A stretch of DNA of 64,000 bases, from positions 1-64,000 of the forward strand of contig CAZHWT010000003.1 of the NCBI GenBank assembly GCA_964536215.1. The letters are read 5' to 3'. The first letter of the stretch is position 1. Each line of letters starts with the position of its first letter. Position numbers and translations under genes: made by a program. The notes under the pieces are model-generated. The model did not search any database, was not told the DNA's origin, and saw only the letters and a program-made list of their open reading frames with translations. The DNA is from CAZHWT01 sp964536215 (GTDB lineage: Bacteria; Patescibacteriota; CAZHWT01). Shown in pieces: positions 57,486 through 64,000 of the stretch.

Positions 57486-57528
57486 GGAAATCTTCCTCGT
57501 GAGGAGGATTTCCAAGCTAGCAGCTTGG
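57486..57528 (+). promoter_or_regulatory. Two tandem hairpins in the long leader of the LPVTG gene
   Basis: GGAAATC...GATTTCC enclosing TCCTC/GAGGA is followed directly by CCAAGCT/AGCTTGG. With the terminator-like hairpin at 57545-57577 they make a three-hairpin leader upstream of the small gene at 57661. This could be an attenuator or a small RNA. The 57171-57486 stretch shows no gene. Confidence 0.35.
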
Positions 57529-57544
57529 ACACACCGTTGAGACA

Positions 57545-57577
57545 ATATCTATAACTGTAGATATTTCTCTTGTTTTT
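57545..57577 (+). terminator. Terminator-like hairpin upstream of the LPVTG gene
   Basis: ATATCTA and TAGATAT pair across a 6-nt loop and are followed by TTCTCTTGTTTTT. It could end the synthase transcript or a leader RNA. Confidence 0.55.
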
Positions 57578-57660
57578 AGTGCCCCTTAAAAACACGGGCG
57601 AAAGGAGAGGAAATTTACGGGGACGGTTGACTTTTGTACCTCACAAGTAGGAGAAAGACA

Positions 57661-57858
57661 ATGAGGTACCTCTCTGCCAGCTCCTTGCCGGTAACTGGCG
57701 CCGGACCTATGGCTGGATTAGCAGCTGCTGGAATTTCCGGCACGCTTCAGACTGTCTACATCATTTTGATTGCGGCAGTACTGATCACCGTGCTTACCAC
57801 TGGTCGCACACTCGCTCAACGCGCATCGAGCGAATGGCGGTCAAGCGATAAATCATAA
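57661..57858 (+). CDS. 65-residue LPVTG-containing membrane protein
   Basis: The start ATG 57661 follows AGGAGA by 6 nt. LPVTG lies at residues 9-13, only eight residues from the N-terminus. A small-residue stretch (AGPMAGLAAAGISG), a membrane helix (TVYIILIAAVLITVLTTG, ~33-50) and a basic/polar tail follow. It is a sorting signal with almost nothing in front. Cleavage by a sortase would leave a short N-terminal peptide on the wall. Alternatively, the motif is a coincidence and this is a small membrane protein. It lies between the synthase and deacetylase genes. Confidence 0.65.
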   Translation: MRYLSASSLPVTGAGPMAGLAAAGISGTLQTVYIILIAAVLITVLTTGRTLAQRASSEWRSSDKS

Positions 57859-57909
57859 CCTTATCGGCAGCCTGCGGACGCAATAGATAGCGCGTCTTAT
57901 GGACCAAGT

Positions 57910-57944
57910 GAGGATGCAAGGGAATAAACATTTCTTGCATCCTC
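57910..57944 (+). terminator. Hairpin after the LPVTG gene
   Basis: GAGGATGCAAG and CTTGCATCCTC (11 bp) pair across a 13-nt loop 50 nt after the stop. The T run is weak (ATTGTCT). The rest of the spacer to 58124 shows no gene. Confidence 0.6.
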
Positions 57945-58123
57945 ATTGTCTAGTTGGAAACAAGAAGGACCTCATTTGATTTAAAATAAGTCTGTTGGGG
58001 AATTAATTTCAGACACTGCTATATTCGTTAAGCGGACAAAAGAAAGCGTGCTGTTTCGCTTAAGAATGGGCGCAGCGTTGTCGATTATACATCTGGGGGA
58101 GCAGTAAGTGGGTGTTGTTATCC

Positions 58124-61003
58124 TTATAGCTGAGGAATAACCTCGTCGAGAGCTTGCTGCATCGTTTTGACGGTAATTCCAGAATCGTGAACTTTAGCCA
58201 TCTCTTGAATAAAAGCGTCGGGATAAGTGTCATACGATTCAGGGTTTTGACCCACGCGATGATAGACCAGAATGAGCCAGGTATTGTCCCGTTGAGCTTC
58301 GGCAATCCAGCCAGCCACTTGTTCCGGGGTAGTCCCAACTAACATGTTTTGTACCTTTAAGCGATACTGGTCAAAGTTATCCTTAGAGTTGAATCCTTCA
58401 TCCACAGTTCGGTTAGAATGGTAGCGCTGCTGGATATTATTGATGACTGTGCCATCATACAGGCCATACGGCAGAGCGAAGTTAATAATCGTGCCTTGGC
58501 CAATAATGCTTTCCAGATAGGTCTTTGAGTGGTCCAGTTCGTACTCCTGTTGGGCTTGAGATAGCGAAGTCATATCGGGATGAGTGACGGTATGAGAACC
58601 GATTTCATGCCCCGAGGTATAGAAGTCGCGAATCTTTTGCTCATTGGCAGCTCCAGTCCCTTCAATAAACTGAGTGGCATAGAACTGAGTCGATTTGAAG
58701 CCGTACTGATTAAGTATGGGCAATACATTCTGGTGATTATCTTCCCAACCATCATCGAAGGTTAGGGTGAGTAATGCCCGATTAAATCCGGTTGGTGAGT
58801 AAGAAGTAATCGAGTAGTCATCGGTAATCAGGAAGCCTACTCCCGTAATGATGTGGTAAATAGTGATAGTTGCCACATTCGCAGGAGTAGTGAATGAGTC
58901 TGAATATTTGGCCCATCCTGTGCTTGGGTTAGCGTTGCGAAGTGTGCTGTAGATGACGCTGCCGTCAGTATTATCAAACCGGACTACAACCGAAGTAGTT
59001 ACATCGGACTGGTAGTAGTTAGTTACCAGATATTCTTTATTAGGCAGGGCTGGCTGAGGATCATAGAACCATTTGGCGTCGCCGTCAGTGTATGTATCCA
59101 TGGTTACTTTAATGCTGCGAGAGCCAGTGTGCCCGGTTGTCAGATACTGGAATGATCCAGTATTCGTACCCCATCGGTTAGTAGACCAGCCTACTGGAGC
59201 CGTGTTGGCCAAGTTGGCTTGTTCAACTGACGCATTAGGGACGTTGTTAGTAATGACTGGAGTTGGCTCTGGCGGAGCGAGTTCCATTGAGAAGTTGTCA
59301 GTCTGCAGGGTGCCGTTGGCTGAGAGCAAATGGTATATAGTTACAGTTTTAACATTAGCAGGCGTAGTAAATGTGTCCTGGTATTGGGTCCAGTTAGCTT
59401 TGGCAGGAGCATCTTTCAGGTCTACATATTTAATCGACCCATCGCTCATACCGTAGGCAGCAACTACATAGCTCTGCGCTGTCGATTTGTAGTAGTCCTT
59501 AAAGGTGTAGGCGGTATTAGGCGTTACAGCAACCGGGCTAAAGAACCATTTAGCGTCACCATCGGTGTAGCCTGATATCGTTACCTTAAGGCTCCGAGCA
59601 CCCTCCTGACCATTGGTTGCATACTCGAAGGTAGGCGTATTGCTGCCCCAGGCATTTGATGACCAACCCGCAGGTGCAGTCCCATTAGCCGTTTCAACCG
59701 AGCTATTAGCAATTAAGTTAGTTGATTGAGTCGGTGTTGGAGTCGGAGTAGGTGTAGGGGTAGGGGTAGGAGTAGGCGTGGAGGTGGGAGTTGGGGTCAG
59801 CGTAGGCGTAGGTGTGGGCGTAGCGGTAGGCGTTGGGGTTGGGGTGGGGATTGGGGTAGGCGTAGGAGTCGGAGTAGGAGTAGGCGTTACGTTACTCGCT
59901 GGTGCCAGTGAGAATGAATCGGTCTGCAGATATCCATTGCGTGAAAGCAAGTGGTAAACGGTAACGTTCTTAGCATTGGCTGGGGCTATAAATGTGGCCT
60001 CGTACAAAGTCCAGTTGGCGGCGGCTGGAGCAGTGGCCAATTCAACATACTGCGTCTGTCCTGTGGTGAGTTTGTATGTCAGTACAAGCCGACTAACAAC
60101 ATCTGACTTGTAGTAATCTTGGAAGGTGTAGGTTGTACCGGCCGAGACGTTGACAGGATTAAAGAACCATTTAGCATCGCCCGAGCCATAGTTAGAGATA
60201 GATACCTTAACTGAATGTGTGCCCGTGTGTCCTTCGGCTACATAATCGAAGGTAGGAGTATTTGAGCCCCAAGAGTCAGTAGACCACCCGTTAGGCATGG
60301 TAGGCGTACCAGATTTTGGTGTTTCTACTGAATTGTTTCCAATTAGATTACCAGATGGAGTGGGGGTAGGGGTGGGAGTGGGTGTGGAGGTAGGGGTTGC
60401 CGTCGGAGTAGGAGTAGGCGTTGGTGTGACAGTCAGGGTGGGCGTAGGCGTTGGGTTCGCACCAGTGGACAAGTTTGCTGAATCAATTTGCAGACTACCT
60501 ACCGACCGAATCAAATGGAACATGCTGACGTGACCAGTATTGGCCGGAGTCGTAAAGGTAACTTCACCCCTGGTCCAGTTTGAGCTGGTCGGAGCCTGTC
60601 CAAGTTCAACATAGCTTACCTTGCCCGCTGTGTCCTTGTACTGGACTACATAATACGTTGGGGTGGAGGATTTGTAATAATCGCTATACGTATACTGCGT
60701 GTCGCCCGTCACAACAACTGGGGTAAAATACCACTTAGCATCACCGTTGGTGTAGCTGTCCATGCGCACAGTAAGGCTCTTAGTGCCATCATGCCCATCT
60801 GCCTTGTTGTATTCAAACGTGGTGGAGTTGGTTCCCCATACTCCAGTTTTCCATCTGGCTGGCAGATTGGAGTCTGCACTAACCGTTTCCACGGATGGAT
60901 TGGGCACAAGATTTGTTCCGGCAGCCTGTGAAGGTCGAAGAATGTTTACACCGGCTACCATTAGAACTATTGCAAGGGCTGCGACGCATAATGTTTTTAA
61001 CAT
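58124..61003 (-). CDS. Secreted polysaccharide deacetylase with four carbohydrate-binding-like modules
   Basis: The 959-residue protein has a signal peptide (LCVAALAIVLMVAGVNI). Four ~140-residue beta modules of one type follow, each with N-x-S-V-E at the start, W-x-x-x-x-W-G-x-N in the middle and D-G-D-A-K-W-x-F. Thr/Pro linkers join the first three. The NodB catalytic domain is at the C-terminus: LTFDDGWEDN (~748), SHTVTH (~802) and FALPYG. Such enzymes remove acetyl groups from GlcNAc polymers. The modules likely bind the same glycan. I chose ATG 61003; a GTG at 61015 is possible. It faces the synthase gene at 55996, fitting an IcaA/IcaB-like pair. Confidence 0.9.
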   Translation of the reverse strand: MLKTLCVAALAIVLMVAGVNILRPSQAAGTNLVPNPSVETVSADSNLPARWKTGVWGTNSTTFEYNKADGHDGTKSLTVRMDSYTNGDAKWYFTPVVVTGDTQYTYSDYYKSSTPTYYVVQYKDTAGKVSYVELGQAPTSSNWTRGEVTFTTPANTGHVSMFHLIRSVGSLQIDSANLSTGANPTPTPTLTVTPTPTPTPTATPTSTPTPTPTPTPSGNLIGNNSVETPKSGTPTMPNGWSTDSWGSNTPTFDYVAEGHTGTHSVKVSISNYGSGDAKWFFNPVNVSAGTTYTFQDYYKSDVVSRLVLTYKLTTGQTQYVELATAPAAANWTLYEATFIAPANAKNVTVYHLLSRNGYLQTDSFSLAPASNVTPTPTPTPTPTPIPTPTPTPTATPTPTPTLTPTPTSTPTPTPTPTPTPTPTPTQSTNLIANSSVETANGTAPAGWSSNAWGSNTPTFEYATNGQEGARSLKVTISGYTDGDAKWFFSPVAVTPNTAYTFKDYYKSTAQSYVVAAYGMSDGSIKYVDLKDAPAKANWTQYQDTFTTPANVKTVTIYHLLSANGTLQTDNFSMELAPPEPTPVITNNVPNASVEQANLANTAPVGWSTNRWGTNTGSFQYLTTGHTGSRSIKVTMDTYTDGDAKWFYDPQPALPNKEYLVTNYYQSDVTTSVVVRFDNTDGSVIYSTLRNANPSTGWAKYSDSFTTPANVATITIYHIITGVGFLITDDYSITSYSPTGFNRALLTLTFDDGWEDNHQNVLPILNQYGFKSTQFYATQFIEGTGAANEQKIRDFYTSGHEIGSHTVTHPDMTSLSQAQQEYELDHSKTYLESIIGQGTIINFALPYGLYDGTVINNIQQRYHSNRTVDEGFNSKDNFDQYRLKVQNMLVGTTPEQVAGWIAEAQRDNTWLILVYHRVGQNPESYDTYPDAFIQEMAKVHDSGITVKTMQQALDEVIPQL

Positions 61004-61204
61004 ATAGAATAACACTTTCTATACTTTTTTGTACTACCCTTTTTTTATAGTATTATTGTAACTACATACATTAAATGTACATCTTCGACCGTCCTGCTTG
61101 TCAATAGGCAAGCATGTATCAAAGATAGCGAGCTTGCACACACCTTCACCTAAAGGTCACGCTACTTTATTTGACTAGATGAACATTGTGAATTTGAGGA
61201 TCGT

Positions 61205-62620
61205 TTATGGGAGTGACAGATTGACCACTCCTGTGGCGCTGGGGGTGGCAGACTTCACGGTCGGCAGTGGCGTCGGAGTGGGGATGGCGACACTTGTCGG
61301 AACAGGAGTAGGAGTCGCGGTTGGGGCGGCAGTTACGGGAGTTGGGGATGGCGTGGCTTGCAACGTGTTAAAGGGGAAGACCGGCGGGAAGTCGGGCATG
61401 GTGGGCATGGGCCAGGGGTTCCACCAGCCGCAGAAAAGGACAGGACGAATCCACCAACCGCGCCAGAAGGGGAAATGGTGGTGAGAGTGCTGGTCAAAGT
61501 GGCTAGAGTGCCACTGCTGGCTGTTGGGCATGGGCATTTGGTCAACGAGTTGGTGGTTAGATTGGTTGAGGGTAAAGGCAGTGGTGTCAGTGGCTTGAAT
61601 GTTTAGTTGGTCGAGCGGCAGCGTCAAATCCGTTTGGGCCGGCTTGTCCTGAGTCTCTATAGTATTCCAATCACTATTTACAATCGTATAGGTGCTGTTG
61701 GCTTTTATAGCAGCGTGATGAGGGAATGTAATTTTTTTATGCCGCCACGACTGGTCAAAATACCAATTACCTAGGTCAACGTGGTGATGGTTAATGTTGC
61801 GCAGCTCAATCCAAGCTAAGCGGTAGATATGATTAATTTGATACCAATGAACTTTCCAGATAACAATGCCACAAGGAAAGTGAGATTGCGAACCGTCGTC
61901 GGCCACGGATAAAGTGAGTCCCGTTGCCGTTACCTGAGCCGAAAACAAGGCTTGGACTGGCGAGGCTGTAGCCATAATCATGGAAGCTGAAAGAATGATT
62001 GCCACAGCAATAGAAGGTAGGCGCGAAGTATTGGAGCTGGAGCCCGAGCCTGGATCCGAATTTTGCAACGCCTTACGAGTCCGCTTTTCCACCTCTTCGT
62101 TAATCCCTTGCTTAATCTTGCGGATTTGCAGAATAGCGATGAGCAAGGCAGGGATGCCAATAGCAATGGCAAAACCAATCGGCGCCTTTATCCAGGTCAC
62201 CGCATAACCAACCAGTGGAATATTAAACTGGTATATCCCTTTTATTTGTGCGGGAGAAATAAACCAGGAATCTATAGCCTCGTTATTGTCCCCTTTGGTT
62301 AGGTACATAACCGAATTATCTGACTTCTGCACACTATTAATACGGTGCATTATTGTAGTCTGTGGGTTATTAGGCGATTCAAATGCAATAATTTGGCCGG
62401 AAGATAAATCTTTGGTATCAGCTGCTGTAACCAAAGCTATGGCTCCAGTTGGAATAGTCGGCTCCATAGAGCCACTTACCACGGCATAAAAGCTGGCAAA
62501 GTTTTTAGTTGGTAAAAGTGGCGATGCCAAAATCACCATTACAGCAACTAAAGCTAGAAACAGCACCCATTCCAGGGTTTTTATTACTATTTTTAGTTTT
62601 GAGTTTTGTTGACTATCCAT
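61205..62620 (-). CDS. sipW: SipW-type signal peptidase fused to camelysin-like segment, lamin-tail-like domain and Pro-rich tail
   Basis: The 471-residue protein starts with a membrane helix and a Ser/His signal peptidase domain of the SipW/archaeal type: VVSGSMEPTIPTGAI with Ser51 and IMHRINSV with His92. A second helix pair follows (~145-165). From ~198 a new signal-like stretch (SIAVAIILSASMIMATASPV) leads into ALFSAQVTATGLTLSVAD. This resembles the mature start of the partner protein (AAFNSNVTFTGVTLG). Next is a beta domain (~265-370) like lamin-tail domains (RLAWIELRNINHHHVDLGNW), a His/Trp-rich stretch and a Thr/Pro tail. Most SipW proteins end after ~190 residues, so this is a fusion. 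It follows the camelysin-like gene in one operon. Confidence 0.85.
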   Translation of the reverse strand: MDSQQNSKLKIVIKTLEWVLFLALVAVMVILASPLLPTKNFASFYAVVSGSMEPTIPTGAIALVTAADTKDLSSGQIIAFESPNNPQTTIMHRINSVQKSDNSVMYLTKGDNNEAIDSWFISPAQIKGIYQFNIPLVGYAVTWIKAPIGFAIAIGIPALLIAILQIRKIKQGINEEVEKRTRKALQNSDPGSGSSSNTSRLPSIAVAIILSASMIMATASPVQALFSAQVTATGLTLSVADDGSQSHFPCGIVIWKVHWYQINHIYRLAWIELRNINHHHVDLGNWYFDQSWRHKKITFPHHAAIKANSTYTIVNSDWNTIETQDKPAQTDLTLPLDQLNIQATDTTAFTLNQSNHQLVDQMPMPNSQQWHSSHFDQHSHHHFPFWRGWWIRPVLFCGWWNPWPMPTMPDFPPVFPFNTLQATPSPTPVTAAPTATPTPVPTSVAIPTPTPLPTVKSATPSATGVVNLSLP

Positions 62621-62650
62621 ACTTTGTCATCCCAAAAGCTGTATCCTTAG

Positions 62651-62695
62651 AGGCTTGATGGGAAGCGCAAATTTCTTTGCGCTTCCGACAAGCCT
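62651..62695 (-). promoter_or_regulatory. Intercistronic hairpin between the camelysin-like gene and sipW
   Basis: GGAAGCGCAAA pairs with TTTGCGCTTCC, and the outer arms AGGCTTG and CAAGCCT pair as well. There is no T run. Its place 8 nt after the first stop suggests partial termination or protection of the upstream mRNA, so that the secreted protein is made in excess of the peptidase. Confidence 0.6.
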
Positions 62696-62702
62696 GTATG
62701 TC

Positions 62703-63233
62703 TTAAAGGCTTTGTTCTCCGAGCAGTGAAATATTAAAGATAATATCTGTTCCTGCAACAGAGTCAGGCGCACTACCATCAAGATAGTACGATACCTTAT
62801 AGTTGCGCGATGAGTCTGCACCCAGCACCACATCATTCAGTGAACGCTTGGTCTGAAGTTGGTTCAGAGTATACCAACCGCTAGTATGCGCATCATCAGC
62901 AGTTGAAATCTGTACTTTAATTAAGTCACCGAGGGCAGTGGTTCCACCGATTGCTCCCGTCTGAACATACAAGTTAAAGTCAACATCGCCAGTATTATTC
63001 AGCTTGAAGGGCGCAGTCTTGATTTCTCCAGGCACCAAAGTGTCTACAGTATCATCGATTGGTACTGTGCCAGTAAAGATGTCTCCGGCAATCTCCACGC
63101 TAAGCCCTGCTGTCGCGGCGCCTAATGTCACTCCAGTAAATGTAACATTGGAGTTAAACGCAGCATAAGCAGTGCTCGAAACTAGAGCTACGAGCGCTAC
63201 TAAGGTTACGATTCCAGTATAAATTTTATTCAT
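62703..63233 (-). CDS. TasA/camelysin-like secreted protein
   Basis: The 176-residue protein starts at ATG 63233, 5-8 nt after GGGAGGAGG. The signal peptide (IVTLVALVALVSSTAYA) is followed by AFNSNVTFTGVTLGAATAGL, the SipW-substrate type N-terminus. The mature part is a beta sandwich with VPGEIKTAPFKLNNTGDVDF, the pattern of TasA, CalY and related fibre-forming proteins. In Bacillus these are cleaved by SipW and form biofilm fibres. Here the SipW gene follows directly. Fibre formation is inferred. Confidence 0.88.
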   Translation of the reverse strand: MNKIYTGIVTLVALVALVSSTAYAAFNSNVTFTGVTLGAATAGLSVEIAGDIFTGTVPIDDTVDTLVPGEIKTAPFKLNNTGDVDFNLYVQTGAIGGTTALGDLIKVQISTADDAHTSGWYTLNQLQTKRSLNDVVLGADSSRNYKVSYYLDGSAPDSVAGTDIIFNISLLGEQSL

Positions 63234-63250
63234 ATATATCACCTCCTCCC

Positions 63251-63278
63251 ATAAAAACAGCCGCGTAAGTGCGCGGCT
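63251..63278 (-). promoter_or_regulatory. Terminator-like hairpin in the leader of the camelysin-like gene
   Basis: AGCCGCG and CGCGGCT pair across a 6-nt loop. On the minus strand the stem is followed by GTTTTTAT and then at once by the GGGAGGAGG ribosome binding site. It could be an attenuator or the stop of a short leader RNA. Confidence 0.5.
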
Positions 63279-63420
63279 ATTGTAGAGTCATCATCTTGAT
63301 TAGGTGAAGTTTTAAGAGATAGATGTAGGGTCATAGTAGGGCATGTATGAACGTAGATTGATAGCTTGTAGTAATAGCATAGCACTGGGCGCAGTGGTGT
63401 TCAATGGGTGAAGCAATGCG

Positions 63421-63441
63421 CCCCCACCTGCGAGGTGGGGG
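63421..63441. repeat. Solitary REP-like palindrome
   Basis: CCCCCACCTGCGAGGTGGGG plus G forms a perfect 9-bp stem with a GCG loop. It matches the palindromes that flank the RAYT gene at 32878 and 33688, about 30 kb away. Confidence 0.8.
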
Positions 63442-63505
63442 TTCTCCTTACACCTAGGTTAGCTGCGGTTAATTCAGGGTTAAATTGAGCGTAAAAATGG
63501 CCTCT

Positions 63506-63550
63506 AGAATGCGTCCTGGAGGGCTGCAAGGGGGCTAGAAGGGCCGATAG
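63506..63550. repeat. 45-bp dispersed repeat, copy 2
   Basis: Same length as 24265-24309 and about 40 of 45 bases alike. On the minus strand one frame reads TIGPSSPLAALQDAF then stop, and the other copy reads TIGLSKPFAGLQDAF in the same frame, so it may derive from a coding sequence. Confidence 0.8.
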
Positions 63551-63665
63551 TTTGAGGGCTGTGGTCAGTAGCGGGTCTGTATGTGAGCCCTTCTCTCTTG
63601 ATTATTAGCCGATAGTTGTGTATAAGTAAGGTTCGTCTTTTGTTTGCTAGAGAGAGGAAATAAAC

Positions 63666-64000
63666 ATGGACAAGCATGTAGCCCAGCCGCTTTATGATCA
63701 TTCGAGTCAGATGAAGGCAGAGAAGGTTGCCGACCTTCCAAGACTTTACCAAGAGGCAATGAGCCTTCAAAGGGATCGACCTTGGCGCGAACCGTTTCGG
63801 CAATTTATTCGCGATGCCGCAGAGGCGGGATTTGTGCCAATTGCCATGACCAATCAGACTGAGGACAGGTGCGATATGATCTCAGAAGATCGGCACATTA
63901 TGCTATTGATTGCTCTGGATGGAATGACGCCGCGAATTACGGCGACCCTAACAGATAGCAATCAGAGCACTCTGGTTTCCCCGCCCTATAGTGGGGTGAA
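63666..64000 (+). CDS. 5' part of an unrecognised gene
   Basis: An open frame from ATG 63666, 7 nt after AGAGAGGA, runs 111 codons off the right edge. The visible part is soluble: a helical start (MDKHVAQPLYDHSSQMKAEK), then WREPFRQFIRDAAEAGFVPI and a beta region RHIMLLIALDGMTPRITATL. The layout (helix near the start, then I-x-A-x-x-x strands) loosely recalls the family at 4122/9268/11441, but I cannot show relation. Function unknown. Confidence 0.7.
   Translation, partial: MDKHVAQPLYDHSSQMKAEKVADLPRLYQEAMSLQRDRPWREPFRQFIRDAAEAGFVPIAMTNQTEDRCDMISEDRHIMLLIALDGMTPRITATLTDSNQSTLVSPPYSGV

Noticed and set aside
57171..57660. c-di-GMP or other riboswitch upstream of the LPVTG gene
   Set aside because: Three hairpins are present but no consensus riboswitch motif could be matched by eye; listed only as leader structure.
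59726..59911. Arg/Ser-rich ORF on the plus strand
   Set aside because: It mirrors the Thr/Pro linker codons of the deacetylase gene and has no ribosome binding site.
1..64000. tRNA or rRNA genes
   Set aside because: No GGTTCGAATCC-type T-arm with matching acceptor arms and no rRNA core sequence were noticed on either strand. A tRNA search program would be decisive.

Overview
The window reads as a chromosomal segment of a monoderm (Gram-positive-type) bacterium, most likely a Patescibacteria/CPR member such as Saccharibacteria, from a draft or metagenome assembly: it contains a scaffold gap of 100 N. The lineage is an inference. It rests on the LPXTG sorting signals, a SipW-type signal peptidase with a TasA/camelysin-like partner, many Ser/Pro- or Thr/Pro-rich surface proteins, an iron-sulfur-free MutY relative, leaderless genes and the absence of outer-membrane genes. 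No rRNA, tRNA or CRISPR array was found. The standard code fits all genes.

Layout. 1-3.4 kb: partial and frameshifted genes and a large LPXTG-anchored Asp-box repeat protein. 3.5-16 kb: mostly single-gene units of unknown function, many with their own promoter, a GGAGA-type ribosome binding site and an intrinsic terminator; three encode members of one unrecognised protein family (4122, 9268, 11441). 16-21 kb: two tandem paralogous membrane-anchored M11/M6-like metalloproteases. 21-28 kb: a degenerate sensor kinase, two Nudix hydrolases, the DNA repair genes mug and mutY-like, an ATP-grasp ligase and a TerC/DUF475 membrane protein. 28-39 kb: glmS, an SRAP protein, DNA polymerase IV with a small partner, a REP-associated transposase, a CsoR-controlled metal operon, a phosphatase, a sensor kinase and murB. 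39-56 kb: secreted DUF5666-like and Pro-rich proteins and two sets of surface-glycan genes (GT-C membrane enzymes, GT2 and GT4 glycosyltransferases, a pyruvyl-transferase-like enzyme and a flippase). 56-61 kb: a processive GT2 synthase, a 65-residue LPVTG protein and a four-module polysaccharide deacetylase, resembling a poly-GlcNAc type system. 61-64 kb: a SipW signal peptidase fused to a substrate-like segment and a lamin-tail-like domain, its camelysin-like partner, and a truncated gene.

The genes work together mainly at the cell envelope: precursor supply (glmS, murB), glycan synthesis, flipping and modification, protein export and processing (SipW), wall anchoring (LPXTG) and secreted proteases. 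A second theme is DNA maintenance (Mug, MutY-like, SRAP, Pol IV).

The most unusual content lies between genes and sometimes inside them. There are eight degenerate tandem arrays with an 8-bp period, two of them read in frame inside glycan-synthesis genes. Several small palindromic repeat families accompany them, along with a 170-bp MITE-like element, REP-like palindromes around a RAYT transposase, and a recurring promoter layout in which the -10 box ends about 6 nt before the ATG, pointing to leaderless mRNAs.
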